Positions 17,725 to 25,766 of a stretch of 64,000 nucleotides of DNA are shown here, in pieces. A program made the translations under genes and the position numbers. Numbering within the stretch: position 1 is the stretch's first letter; every line of letters starts with the position of its first letter. The stretch comes from an uncultured Cytophagales bacterium (GTDB lineage Bacteria > Bacteroidota > Bacteroidia > Cytophagales > Thermonemataceae): positions 1-64,000 of the forward strand of contig CALLAC010000007.1 in the NCBI GenBank assembly GCA_938002655.1, given 5' to 3'. A model generated the notes under the pieces. The model did not search any database and had not been told where the DNA came from. It saw only the letters and a list, made by a program, of their open reading frames with translations.

Positions 17725-18318
17725 ATGCTTTTAAAAGTTTTCCAGAAAAAAAGAGATTATCAAGAAAACTTGCTGTTGCTAGCAATGTTGGGTATGAGTT
17801 TGGTTTTTCTTTTCATTACGTTTGCGTATTTAGCTCGTAAAGGTTCTGCCGATTGGCTTGATTTTAAATTGCCCAAACTATTTGGTTTTAGCACTTTTTT
17901 TATGCTTGTAAGCAGTTATACGCTCTATGTTGCCAACAATGCTTTTGAAAAGCAAGATTTTTTCACCTACAAATATTTACTGGGCACTACTTTGGTTTTA
18001 GGAATTTTCTTTCTGATTTGCCAATATTTAGGTTGGAAACAATTGGAAGCACAAGGTTTATTTTTAGGTAAAAGAGCAGGTACAGCGGCAAACTTTTTGT
18101 ATTTGCTCTCGGGTTTGCATATTTTACACTTGCTTGGGGGTATGGTAGCCTTGTGGATAGTATTTTGGAAAGCTGTGAAGAAAGAAAGTTATGTAGATGA
18201 CTTCATTCACGCTGTCAATCCGCCTACCCAAAGACGCTTGAAACTTGCTACACGTTTTTGGCACTTTTTAGATTTCTTGTGGCTGTATTTGTACATTTTT
18301 TTCTATCTTCAACATTAA
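17725..18318 (+). CDS. Cytochrome c oxidase subunit III (haem-copper oxidase)
   Basis: Subunit III is a non-catalytic core subunit of the terminal oxidase that stabilises proton uptake in subunit I. The 197-residue protein has five hydrophobic helices (about 18-38, 50-70, 84-104, 122-150 and 172-196), the count typical of the short bacterial form. Diagnostic patterns are FGFSTFFMLVSSYTLY in helix 2, TAANFLYLLSGLHILHLLGG in helix 4 and FWHFLDFLWLYLYIFFYL in helix 5. Genes for subunits I, II and IV are not adjacent; the neighbours are a YfiR gene and a convergent GH3 gene. Its 3' end overlaps the GH3 gene by four bases. Confidence 0.92.
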   Translation: MLLKVFQKKRDYQENLLLLAMLGMSLVFLFITFAYLARKGSADWLDFKLPKLFGFSTFFMLVSSYTLYVANNAFEKQDFFTYKYLLGTTLVLGIFFLICQYLGWKQLEAQGLFLGKRAGTAANFLYLLSGLHILHLLGGMVALWIVFWKAVKKESYVDDFIHAVNPPTQRRLKLATRFWHFLDFLWLYLYIFFYLQH

Positions 18319-19844
18319 ATTTTCCATTCATACAAAGCATCAGCAATTTTTCTATCGTTGGAAAGTCTCGGTACTTTGTTCTGACCTCCCAACTTGCCCA
18401 AAGCTTTCATATATTCAATAAAAGCATTGGGTTGCAAGCGTGTGATAACAAGCGGACGCAAAATTGCCCCTGAAATCAAATCGTCATAGTATACGTTGAG
18501 TTCGGTCATCTTTTTATCTAAAACTTGGGCAAATTGAGCTAAATCTTTGGGCTCTTTGGCAAAGGAAATGAGCCACTCGTGATAAGGCAAACCCTCGGCG
18601 GGGGTTACTTGGGGGGCAACGGTGAATTCGATGATTTCGGTTTCAGGAAATTGCTCCAAAGCATGTTTGAGAGCTTTCTCTACTTCCTCACCAATTACAT
18701 GTTCGCCAAAAGCTGAAATAAAATGCTTAATTCTTCCTGAAACAACTACTCGGTAGGGGTTTTTAGACACAAACTTGATGGTATCGCCAATAGAATATGC
18801 CCACAAACCTGCATTACTGCTCAGCACCAGAGCATAATTTTTGTTTAGTTCTACTTCACCAATCGTGAGGCGGGTAGGTTTTTCGTTGAAATACTCTTCA
18901 ACAGGAATAAATTCGTAGAAAATACCTGTATCCAAAAGTAAGAGCATTCCTCCATCGTGATCGTCATGAAATTTATCTTGGTAGGCAAAAAAGCCTTCTG
19001 AGGCGGGGAATAATTCGATACTATCTACTTTTTTTCCAATGCTATCGAAAAGTTTAGCTTTGTAAGGTTCAAAATTTACACCTCCATATACAAATACCGA
19101 AAAATTAGGAAATACATCTTTGATTTTTTTTCCTGTACGAGCGATAATTCTATCAAAATACATCTGTACCCAAGGTGGAATACCCGAAATAAGGCTCATA
19201 TCGGCATGCAGAGTTTCATCAATAATTTTTTCTAACTTTTCTTCCCAGTCTTCTATACAGTTAGTTTCCCAAGAAGGCATCTGATTGGTTCGCAAATATG
19301 CAGGCACATGATGATTGGAAATGCCTGAAAGTCTGCCTGTAAGAATACCATTTTTATTTTCAAGTACGGGGCTTCCTGAAAGGAAAATGAGTTTTCTATC
19401 TACAAAGTCGGCATTACCTGTTTCGTAGATGTAGTTGAGCAAAGCATTTCTTGCTCCGTTAATATGATTGTGTATAGAATCGCGAGAAATAGGAATGTAT
19501 TTCACGCCTGAGGTAGTACCGCTGGTTTTAGCAAAATACAAAGGTTTTCCTCGCCAAAGTACCTCTGCTTTGCCCTGCAAAATTTGCTCAATATAAGGTT
19601 TGAACCCTTCATAGTCGCGTATAGGTACGTTTTGTACAAAATCAGCATGAGTGCGAATATTTACAAAATTGTGTTCTTTGCCGAAAATCGTATGTTTAGC
19701 CTGTTGTATGATAGTATGAAAAACTTTTTCTTGCGATATTTCAGGATTTTTTACCCACTTTTCCTGGCGTGCCACGATATAAGAAGCAAGTGGCTTGGCT
19801 AAAAAAGAACGTATACCCATAGCATTCTGTAATAAATTTTTCAA
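18315..19844 (-). CDS. GH3-family protein (acyl-adenylate-forming fold)
   Basis: The 509-residue protein belongs to the GH3 family, named after plant auxin-responsive enzymes that join amino acids to jasmonate or auxin through an acyl-adenylate. The nucleotide-binding motif KTSGTTSGVKYIP (about 104-116), the adenylate-contacting VYGGVNFEPY and ELFPASEG, and the hinge region YSIGDTIKFVS and VVSGRIKHFISAFGEHV are all present. In plants these regions bind ATP and catalyse ligation, so an active adenylating enzyme is likely. Bacterial members are common in Bacteroidota but have no assigned acyl or amine substrate that I know of. No biosynthetic neighbours help. The 3' end overlaps coxC by four bases. 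Confidence 0.9.
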   Translation of the reverse strand: MKNLLQNAMGIRSFLAKPLASYIVARQEKWVKNPEISQEKVFHTIIQQAKHTIFGKEHNFVNIRTHADFVQNVPIRDYEGFKPYIEQILQGKAEVLWRGKPLYFAKTSGTTSGVKYIPISRDSIHNHINGARNALLNYIYETGNADFVDRKLIFLSGSPVLENKNGILTGRLSGISNHHVPAYLRTNQMPSWETNCIEDWEEKLEKIIDETLHADMSLISGIPPWVQMYFDRIIARTGKKIKDVFPNFSVFVYGGVNFEPYKAKLFDSIGKKVDSIELFPASEGFFAYQDKFHDDHDGGMLLLLDTGIFYEFIPVEEYFNEKPTRLTIGEVELNKNYALVLSSNAGLWAYSIGDTIKFVSKNPYRVVVSGRIKHFISAFGEHVIGEEVEKALKHALEQFPETEIIEFTVAPQVTPAEGLPYHEWLISFAKEPKDLAQFAQVLDKKMTELNVYYDDLISGAILRPLVITRLQPNAFIEYMKALGKLGGQNKVPRLSNDRKIADALYEWKI

Positions 19845-19997
19845 CCCTATGCGGCGAAATTAGAGAATATTTCTGAAACTACATCAAAAATTTGTACCAA
19901 TCAAGATTTTAAAGACTAAACTAAAAGTTTTTTGCAATTTTATTTGGAAAAAAAGTAAATAAAACACAATTTTAGCACCTAAAAATGCAATTTGTTG

Positions 19998-20981
19998 ATG
20001 AGCCGAATTATACAATTTCGTGAAGCCTTACGCGAGGCAATGAGCGAAGAAATGCGAAGAGACCCTCGTGTGTTTTTGATGGGTGAAGAAGTAGCTGAAT
20101 ATGACGGAGCCTACAAAGTGAGCCAAGGCATGCTGGCTGAATTCGGACCCGAAAGAGTGATAGATACCCCGATTGCCGAATTAGGTTTTGCAGGTATTGG
20201 CGTAGGTGCGGCAATGAATGGGCTTCGACCCATCATAGAATTTATGACCTTCAATTTTTCGCTGGTAGCTATTGACCAAGTAGTCAACTCGGCAGCGAAA
20301 ATGCTGTCTATGTCAGGTGGGCAATATTCTGTACCTATTGTTTTCCGCGGTCCAACGGGCAATGCAGGTATGTTAGCGGCTCAGCATTCGCAAAACTTTG
20401 AAAACTGGTATGCTAATACCCCTGGGCTCAAAGTAGTAGTGCCTTCTAACCCTTATGATGCCAAAGGCTTACTAAAAACTGCTATTCGTGATGATGACCC
20501 CGTAATTTTTATGGAGTCAGAGCTAATGTATGGCGATAAAGGCGAAGTACCCGAAGAGGAGTATCTGATTCCTTTGGGAGTAGCCAAAGTTACGCGTATA
20601 GGTACAGATGTAACGGTGGTTTCTTTTGGAAAAATGATGAAAGTAGCTCATGCTGCCGCCGATGAAGCCGCCAAAGAAGGAATATCTGTAGAAGTAATTG
20701 ACTTGCGTACTGTTCGCCCAATTGACTATAAAACCGTAGTAGAATCTGTCAAGAAAACCAATCGTTTGGTAGTAGTAGAAGAGGCTTGGCCTCTGGCGGC
20801 AATTTCTTCTGAAATAGCCTATCATGTTCAAAGACATGCATTTGACTACCTTGATGCCCCCATTCATCGCATCAATAGCATGGATGTGCCTTTGCCTTAT
20901 GCTCCTACGCTTATTGAAGCCATTTTACCTAATCCTAAACGCACTTTGGAAGCTATTAAAGCTGTAACTTACCGAAAATAA
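19998..20981 (+). CDS. pdhB: Pyruvate dehydrogenase E1 component, beta subunit
   Basis: The beta subunit pairs with PdhA to decarboxylate pyruvate on thiamine diphosphate. From the ATG at 19998 it has 327 residues; two TTG codons just before are in frame but less likely. Family signatures are REALREAMSEEMRRDP, MGEEVAEYDGAYKVSQGML, the TPIAELGFAGIGVGAAMNGLRP block split here as PIAELGFAG and GVGAAMNG, and RGPTGNAGMLAAQHSQ. The C-terminal transketolase domain has VIDLRTVRPID and VVVEEAWP. The partner pdhA and the E2 gene are not adjacent. lpdA (E3) follows after a terminator, a loose functional grouping. Confidence 0.96.
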   Translation: MSRIIQFREALREAMSEEMRRDPRVFLMGEEVAEYDGAYKVSQGMLAEFGPERVIDTPIAELGFAGIGVGAAMNGLRPIIEFMTFNFSLVAIDQVVNSAAKMLSMSGGQYSVPIVFRGPTGNAGMLAAQHSQNFENWYANTPGLKVVVPSNPYDAKGLLKTAIRDDDPVIFMESELMYGDKGEVPEEEYLIPLGVAKVTRIGTDVTVVSFGKMMKVAHAAADEAAKEGISVEVIDLRTVRPIDYKTVVESVKKTNRLVVVEEAWPLAAISSEIAYHVQRHAFDYLDAPIHRINSMDVPLPYAPTLIEAILPNPKRTLEAIKAVTYRK

Positions 20982-21002
20982 CAACTTTTATTAAAACTTA
21001 CT

Positions 21003-21034
21003 CCCTGACCTCTCGGAGTGTCGGGGCTTTTTAT
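21003..21034 (+). terminator. Intrinsic terminator after pdhB
   Basis: CCCTGAC (21003-21009) pairs with GTCGGGG (21020-21026, one G-T pair). Inside it CTC and GAG close a TCG loop, and a T-rich run CTTTTTATT follows. It separates pdhB from lpdA. Confidence 0.75.
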
Positions 21035-21074
21035 TATTTTGCAATGCAATTTTCTAACAAAACCCTTTTTTCTT

Positions 21075-22463
21075 ATGAATTACGATTTAATTGTGATAGG
21101 AAGCGGACCAGGTGGCTATGTTGCCGCTATCAGAGCTCGCCAGTTAGGATTGAAAACCGCAGTAGTTGAAGCCGCCGAATTGGGAGGTATCTGCTTAAAT
21201 TGGGGTTGTATTCCTACGAAAGCCTTGCTCAAATCGGCACAAGTGTTTGAATACATTAAGCATGCCCAAGACTATGGCATACACATTCAGCAAGCACAAG
21301 CCGATTTCAGAGCGATGATTCAGCGTAGCCGCGATGTTGCCGCAGGTATGAGTAAAGGTATTCAGTTTTTATTCCGTAAAAACCAAGTAGAACTCATAGA
21401 AGGATTTGCTAAACTTACTCGCGATAAAAAAGTAGAAATAACCGCCAAAGACGGTTCTAAAAAACTACTAGAAGCCAAACATATTCTTTTGGCTACGGGT
21501 AGTAGAGCAAGGGAACTACCAAATATCAAAATAGATAACGAAAAAGTAATTGGCTATCGCAAAGCAATGTATATGGATAAGCAACCTAAAAAGATGATCA
21601 TCATAGGCTCGGGAGCAATAGGCGTAGAGTTTGCTTATTTTTACAATGCAATTGGCACCGATGTAACAATTGTAGAATTTATGCCTCGCATTGTACCTGT
21701 AGAAGACGAAGAGATTTCCAAACAACTTGAAAAATCTTACAAGAAAATGGGTATCAAAATTCTTACTTCTTCTACCGTAGAGGCTGTGGATACCTCAGGA
21801 ACAGGTTGTAAGGTTACTATCAAAACCTCCAATGGCATTGAGCAAATGGAGTGTGATGTAGTGCTTTCGGCGGTAGGCGTTACCGCTAATATTGAAGGAA
21901 TAGGCTTGGAAGAAGCAGGTGTAAAAACTGATAAAGGCAAAGTAGTAGTAGATGAATACTATCGTACCAATGTAGCAGGTATTTATGCTATTGGGGATAT
22001 TACGCCTGGTCCTGCATTGGCACATGTAGCTTCTGCCGAAGGCATTATTTGTGTAGAAAAAATAGCAGGCTTAAACCCACATCCGCTCAATTATGGAAAT
22101 ATTCCAGCTTGTACTTATTGCCAGCCCGAAATTGCTTCCGTAGGGCTTACCGAAGCACAAGCCAAAGAAAAAGGCTACGATATAAAAGTAGGCAAATTCC
22201 CTTTTACCGCTTCAGGAAAAGCCAAAGCAGGTGGCGTGAGCGATGGTTTCATTAAAGTAATTTTTGATGCCAAATATGGTGAGTGGCTTGGTTGCCATAT
22301 GATTGGAGCAAATGTTACAGAAATGATTGCCGAAGTAGTAGTAGCACGCAACTTGGAAACTACAGGGCACGAAATCATCAAATCCGTGCATCCGCATCCT
22401 ACAATGAGCGAGGCAATTATGGAAGCCGTTGCCGCCGCTTACGGAGAAGTAATACACATCTAA
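21075..22463 (+). CDS. lpdA: Dihydrolipoyl dehydrogenase (E3)
   Basis: This FAD enzyme reoxidises dihydrolipoamide of the 2-oxoacid dehydrogenases and the glycine cleavage system and makes NADH. From the ATG at 21075 it has 462 residues and begins MNYDLIVIGSGPGGYVAAIRA, split by the FAD-binding GSGPGG. The redox disulfide is C40/C45 in GGICLNWGCIPTKA. The NAD-binding IIGSGAIGVEFAYFY, the second FAD motif GIYAIGDITPGPALAH and the catalytic HPHPTMSEAIMEA (His-Glu pair) are intact. The frame extends 19 codons upstream through the pdhB terminator, so that start was rejected. It may serve both pyruvate and 2-oxoglutarate dehydrogenases. Confidence 0.97.
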   Translation: MNYDLIVIGSGPGGYVAAIRARQLGLKTAVVEAAELGGICLNWGCIPTKALLKSAQVFEYIKHAQDYGIHIQQAQADFRAMIQRSRDVAAGMSKGIQFLFRKNQVELIEGFAKLTRDKKVEITAKDGSKKLLEAKHILLATGSRARELPNIKIDNEKVIGYRKAMYMDKQPKKMIIIGSGAIGVEFAYFYNAIGTDVTIVEFMPRIVPVEDEEISKQLEKSYKKMGIKILTSSTVEAVDTSGTGCKVTIKTSNGIEQMECDVVLSAVGVTANIEGIGLEEAGVKTDKGKVVVDEYYRTNVAGIYAIGDITPGPALAHVASAEGIICVEKIAGLNPHPLNYGNIPACTYCQPEIASVGLTEAQAKEKGYDIKVGKFPFTASGKAKAGGVSDGFIKVIFDAKYGEWLGCHMIGANVTEMIAEVVVARNLETTGHEIIKSVHPHPTMSEAIMEAVAAAYGEVIHI

Positions 22464-22486
22464 TTTTTTAGCTTATGATGAAAAGG

Positions 22487-22522
22487 GGCAGTGTAAAAAC
22501 TGCCTTCTTTGCAGTATTTTTT
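22487..22522 (+). terminator. Terminator with a competing hairpin after lpdA
   Basis: ACTGC (22499-22503) and GCAGT (22511-22515) form a stem followed by ATTTTTT, an intrinsic terminator. An overlapping alternative, GGCAGT (22487-22492) with ACTGCC (22499-22504), uses the same strand of bases. It lies between lpdA and the methyltransferase gene. Confidence 0.6.
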
Positions 22523-22552
22523 CGATTTTTCAAAAAGGTACCTTAATACACT

Positions 22553-23152
22553 ATGCTAAACGAAGAATTTTGGACAGAACGCTACCGTAACCAGCAAACA
22601 GGATGGGATATTGGCTATGTTTCTCCACCACTACAAAGTTATTTTGAGCAACTTACTCGTAAAGATATTCATATTCTCATTCCCGGTTGTGGAAATGCTT
22701 ATGAAGCTGAATTTTTGGTGAGAAATGGCTTTCAAAGTATTACACTTGTGGATATTTCAAGTTTTCTGATAGAAAAACTTCAAAAGCAATTTGCGTCTTA
22801 TCCTCAAATAAAACTTATTCACAAAGACTTTTTTGCTCTGAAAGGCAAATATGATTTGATTGTAGAACAGACTTTTTTCTGTGCCATTGAGCCAAGTTTG
22901 CGGGCTTTGTATGCTAAAAAAATGTATGAATTGCTATCAGAAAAGGGCAAGTTGGTAGGGGTGCTTTTCAATAGAGAATTTGAACATTCAGGTCCGCCTT
23001 TTGGAGGTTCAAAAAGTGAGTATTTGAATTATTTTGAGCCTTATTTTGATTTGAAAATTTTTGAAACTTGCTACAATTCCATTCCTCCAAGAGCCGGTGC
23101 AGAACTTTTTATGATTTTGGAGAAGAAAAATCGTGCAACTGCATTGGGGTAA
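22553..23152 (+). CDS. TPMT-type SAM-dependent methyltransferase
   Basis: The 199-residue protein is a class I methyltransferase of the thiopurine S-methyltransferase superfamily. It starts with the family pattern FWTERYRNQQTGWDIG. Motif I is ILIPGCGNAYE (about 41-51). TLVDIS binds the SAM ribose, and HKDFF and DLIVEQTFFCAIEP complete the SAM site. The C-terminal part FEHSGPPFGGSKSEY is also typical. In bacteria such enzymes methylate thiols, selenite or tellurite derivatives, or halides; the substrate is unknown here. A terminator precedes it. Its last 44 bases overlap the convergent gene for 5-formyltetrahydrofolate cyclo-ligase. Confidence 0.88.
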   Translation: MLNEEFWTERYRNQQTGWDIGYVSPPLQSYFEQLTRKDIHILIPGCGNAYEAEFLVRNGFQSITLVDISSFLIEKLQKQFASYPQIKLIHKDFFALKGKYDLIVEQTFFCAIEPSLRALYAKKMYELLSEKGKLVGVLFNREFEHSGPPFGGSKSEYLNYFEPYFDLKIFETCYNSIPPRAGAELFMILEKKNRATALG

Positions 23153-23699
23153 TACAGAAATCTAGTTTTACATCGTATTCGTTGGTATCGCTAATGGGTT
23201 CGTGTAAGGCTTCAAAGAGTGAAATACCCACCTTTAAAGCCTTGGGGCACTCAGAAAGAAATCTATCATAAAACCCTTTGCCATATCCTACCCGATAGCC
23301 TTTGGTATCAAAGGCTAAAAGAGGAATAAACACCATATCTATAGCAGAAAGATTTTCAAAGATTTCTGTGGAAAGTGGCTCGGGTACTCCCCAACAATTT
23401 TCCTGAATTTTGGTATCTTCTCTGAAAATACAATGCGAAAGGCTGTTTGTTTCACGATGAGTACGAGACACAAGTAAGGTAATATGAGGCTTTTTTTCCC
23501 AAATCCAATGGATGAAACTCCACAAATCAGGCTCTTTTTGCCTTGTAATAGGTAGAAATACGTGTAAATAGCTTACTTTTTCAAGTAGGCTCCACTGAAA
23601 TAACCGATTGATAATAGCTCGGTTTTTAGTTAGCCATTCTAATTGGCTTAACTTTTGCCTTTTTTTCTTATAAAATTCTCGAATTTCTCTTTTAAGCAT
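23109..23699 (-). CDS. 5-formyltetrahydrofolate cyclo-ligase
   Basis: It converts 5-formyl-THF to 5,10-methenyl-THF with ATP and so returns this folate to the one-carbon pool. The 196-residue protein has the N-terminal basic helix REFYKKKRQKLS, LHVFLPITRQKEPD in the substrate region, DMVFIPLLAFDTKGYRVG and the signature GYGKGFYDRFL with the nucleotide-binding glycines. Length is normal for the family. It overlaps the TPMT-type methyltransferase gene tail to tail. Confidence 0.93.
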   Translation of the reverse strand: MLKREIREFYKKKRQKLSQLEWLTKNRAIINRLFQWSLLEKVSYLHVFLPITRQKEPDLWSFIHWIWEKKPHITLLVSRTHRETNSLSHCIFREDTKIQENCWGVPEPLSTEIFENLSAIDMVFIPLLAFDTKGYRVGYGKGFYDRFLSECPKALKVGISLFEALHEPISDTNEYDVKLDFCITPMQLHDFSSPKS

Positions 23700-23710
23700 A
23701 ACAGAAAAGC

Positions 23711-23742
23711 ATAAAAAACAGGCACAGAAAAGCTATGCCTGT
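23711..23742 (-). terminator. Terminator after the coiled-coil lipoprotein gene
   Basis: On the minus strand ACAGGCA and TGCCTGT (23736-23742 and 23718-23724) form a 7-bp stem with an 11-base loop, followed by a run of T (complement of 23711-23717). Confidence 0.7.
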
Positions 23743-23771
23743 ATAATTGAGCATTTAATGAAAAAGTGAAA

Positions 23772-24383
23772 TTACTTTTTAGTAGCATCAGCGGGGAATG
23801 TATTCGCGGCTTTCAGAGCATCACGATTTTTGGTATACATAGCAGGGATTCTGTCTTTCCCACCAGCCTGAATGATAAGGTCTTTCAGATCTTTAATTTC
23901 TTTATCTAAATCTTTAGAAATTTTATCATGTGTGGCTTGTACTTTTTGGTGTTTACTATCCAGAAGTCTTCTGTCTTGTTCTGCTTTTTCATAGGTAATT
24001 TCTCCTTTTTCATAGCGGTCGATAATATTTTGCATCTCATCGATTTCTTTTACAAAATCACTTATCATATCGCTGTCTTCTTTCATAGTAGCCTGAAAGC
24101 GTTGGCTAATGGCATCAAAGGCAGGTTCGGGCTGAGGTTTTAGGCTTAGATACAAGTTACGTAGTGTATCAAAGTAATCTTGATAATCTCGACGCTCCAT
24201 TTCCATTTCTTGGTGCTCTCGGTTCAATCCTGCATATTCATCGTGAAAATGTTTTAATCTTTCTTCTTTTTGTTGAGTATCTTCTGTTCCTTTACTTCCA
24301 TGAGTATTTCCTCCTGAATTGTTGCAAGCAAAATTTAAATAAGCTAAACAGGTGAGCATTACATAGAAAATAAACTTTCTCAT
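23772..24383 (-). CDS. Coiled-coil lipoprotein of unknown function
   Basis: The 203-residue product has a lipoprotein signal peptide (MRKFIFYVMLTCLAYLNFAC), with the lipidated cysteine at about residue 20, then a Gly/Asn-rich spacer. Residues about 40-175 are highly charged and heptad-like (EERLKHFHDEY, HQEMEMERRDYQDYF, DEMQNIIDRYEKGEITYEKAEQ, THDKISKDLDKEIKDLKDLI) and should form long helices, possibly a hairpin. I recognise no named domain. The product is probably a membrane-anchored structural or adaptor protein. It has its own terminator and no functionally linked neighbours. Confidence 0.78.
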   Translation of the reverse strand: MRKFIFYVMLTCLAYLNFACNNSGGNTHGSKGTEDTQQKEERLKHFHDEYAGLNREHQEMEMERRDYQDYFDTLRNLYLSLKPQPEPAFDAISQRFQATMKEDSDMISDFVKEIDEMQNIIDRYEKGEITYEKAEQDRRLLDSKHQKVQATHDKISKDLDKEIKDLKDLIIQAGGKDRIPAMYTKNRDALKAANTFPADATKK

Positions 24384-24465
24384 AATTGTTTAATTTAAGG
24401 TTTTTTAAGGAAATTTCACGGAAAAATAAGAAAATTTTACAAGTTATCAATACTTTTTTGAAAAT

Positions 24466-25107
24466 TTATTTTTGAAAAATCGGCTTGGTTTCAGTTTCAA
24501 TCTTTACACCTGTAAGGTCATAACGAAAAACTACTTTTTTTCTTGCAATCTGTTCCAAAATAGGTTTCAAAATGAGTTCTGCATTTTTTTTAGTTTGCTC
24601 CATGATATTACTTTCCAGAGCAGTTTTTTCCACTTGTCTTTCGGCTTCTTTGTAAGCATTTTCAACAAGTTGGGCGTCATCAAAGGTCATAAAGCCAGTT
24701 TTTACTTCATATATCCTGCTATCTTTTTGATTTACTTTTACATAGCAAAGTTCAGGTTTAGGTAGTTGTATGATCATTACGCTATCTTTTTCAAGGATAT
24801 GTTCTTTTTTGACTTTGGTTAAATCAATGCAACCTACTGCCTCGCCCGCTACAATCAGTAGTGTTTTACTATCACCGCCCTGGTACCAGGGTCTTTCTAT
24901 TTTGTACTCCAAAATATCTTTGAAAGTGTATCTGACAAGTTCGAGTTTACCGAGGGCTTCTATTTGCTCCAAAGCAGTTTGATGTTTGATGCTTTCCTTT
25001 TTAGAACTTTCTCCAAAAATACTACCTTTGATGAAATGCCAAGAAATTACTCCTGCCAAGAATAGTAGAATGGCTGTACCTATTTTTATAGCCCATTTGA
25101 CAAGCAT
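24466..25107 (-). CDS. DUF4230 domain protein with N-terminal membrane anchor
   Basis: The 213-residue protein has one N-terminal transmembrane segment (about 7-25), then a soluble DUF4230 domain (about 45-205) facing outside the cytoplasm. Typical features are ELVRYTFKDILEY, LIVAGEAVGCIDLTKVK, DSVMIIQLPKPELCYVKV and a C-terminal helical part AYKEAERQVEKTA followed by AELILKPILEQ. The family is widespread in Bacteroidota and Firmicutes; no function is established. The gene diverges from the ABC ATPase gene across 55 bases that contain a 20-bp tandem duplication. Confidence 0.85.
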   Translation of the reverse strand: MLVKWAIKIGTAILLFLAGVISWHFIKGSIFGESSKKESIKHQTALEQIEALGKLELVRYTFKDILEYKIERPWYQGGDSKTLLIVAGEAVGCIDLTKVKKEHILEKDSVMIIQLPKPELCYVKVNQKDSRIYEVKTGFMTFDDAQLVENAYKEAERQVEKTALESNIMEQTKKNAELILKPILEQIARKKVVFRYDLTGVKIETETKPIFQK

Positions 25108-25109
25108 CG

Positions 25110-25149
25110 GATTTATATGTTAATTTGCAGATTTATATGTTAATTTGCA
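25110..25149. repeat. Tandem 20-bp duplication in a divergent promoter region
   Basis: GATTTATATGTTAATTTGCA occurs twice in direct succession (25110-25129 and 25130-25149) without a mismatch. Each copy carries TAATTTGC, close to the -7 box, in the orientation of the ABC ATPase gene. TTTG at 25096-25099 lies 21 bases before the first copy's box. Confidence 0.85.
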
Positions 25150-25162
25150 GAAATGAGTTGAT

Positions 25163-25762
25163 ATGTTTAGCATTCACGTCCAAAATTTAGGAAAAAAATT
25201 TAATAATGAATGGATATTTCGAAATTTTTCTTTTGTATTTCAAGAAAGTAAGCCTGTTGCCATTACAGGTAATAATGGAAGCGGGAAATCGACACTTTTG
25301 CAAGTAATTTCGGGCATTTTACCTGCTAGCGAAGGAAAAATTTTTTACAAAGTAAATGGTAAAATCATTACTACCGAAAATTTTTACAAGTATCTTGCTT
25401 GGGCAAGTCCGTACATGGAACTGGTAGAAGAGCTAACTCTTACAGAAATGATACAATTCCACGAAAAACTCAAAGGTTTGCAAACGGCTCATCTAATGGA
25501 AATTTTACGATTGGAAAATGCTCGCCACAAGTATATCAAGAATTTTTCATCAGGAATGAAACAACGGCTCAAATTAGGTTTGGCATTTTACTCGCCTGCT
25601 CCTGTTTTGCTGTTGGATGAACCTACCACCAATTTAGACCAAGAAAATATTCGTTGGTATCAGTCAGAAATACAAAAACTTATTGGCAAAAAGTTGGTTA
25701 TTGTAGCTTCAAATCAGCCCGAAGAGTACGAGTTTTGCAAAATTAAAATCAGTTTGCAGTAA
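25163..25762 (+). CDS. ABC transporter ATP-binding protein
   Basis: The 199-residue ATPase is short but complete. Walker A is GNNGSGKST (about 36-44), the Q-loop region is WASPYMELVEELT, the ABC signature FSSGMKQRLKLG (about 131-142), Walker B VLLLDEP with TTNLD, and a late VIVASNQ that replaces the usual switch histidine by asparagine/glutamine. No membrane component lies next to it, so it may serve an exporter encoded elsewhere or a CcmA-like role. I cannot assign the substrate. The gene ends four bases before the convergent trpG/pabA gene. Confidence 0.9.
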   Translation: MFSIHVQNLGKKFNNEWIFRNFSFVFQESKPVAITGNNGSGKSTLLQVISGILPASEGKIFYKVNGKIITTENFYKYLAWASPYMELVEELTLTEMIQFHEKLKGLQTAHLMEILRLENARHKYIKNFSSGMKQRLKLGLAFYSPAPVLLLDEPTTNLDQENIRWYQSEIQKLIGKKLVIVASNQPEEYEFCKIKISLQ

Positions 25763-25766
25763 ATCA

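Noticed and set aside
17495-17734. Open frame of about 80 codons before coxC
   Set aside because: It crosses the IS relic, has low-complexity Lys/Asn/Ser/Phe composition expected of AT-rich DNA and overlaps the coxC start.
24384-24465. Possible small RNA between the coiled-coil lipoprotein and DUF4230 genes
   Set aside because: Only AT-rich sequence without a hairpin or promoter pair.
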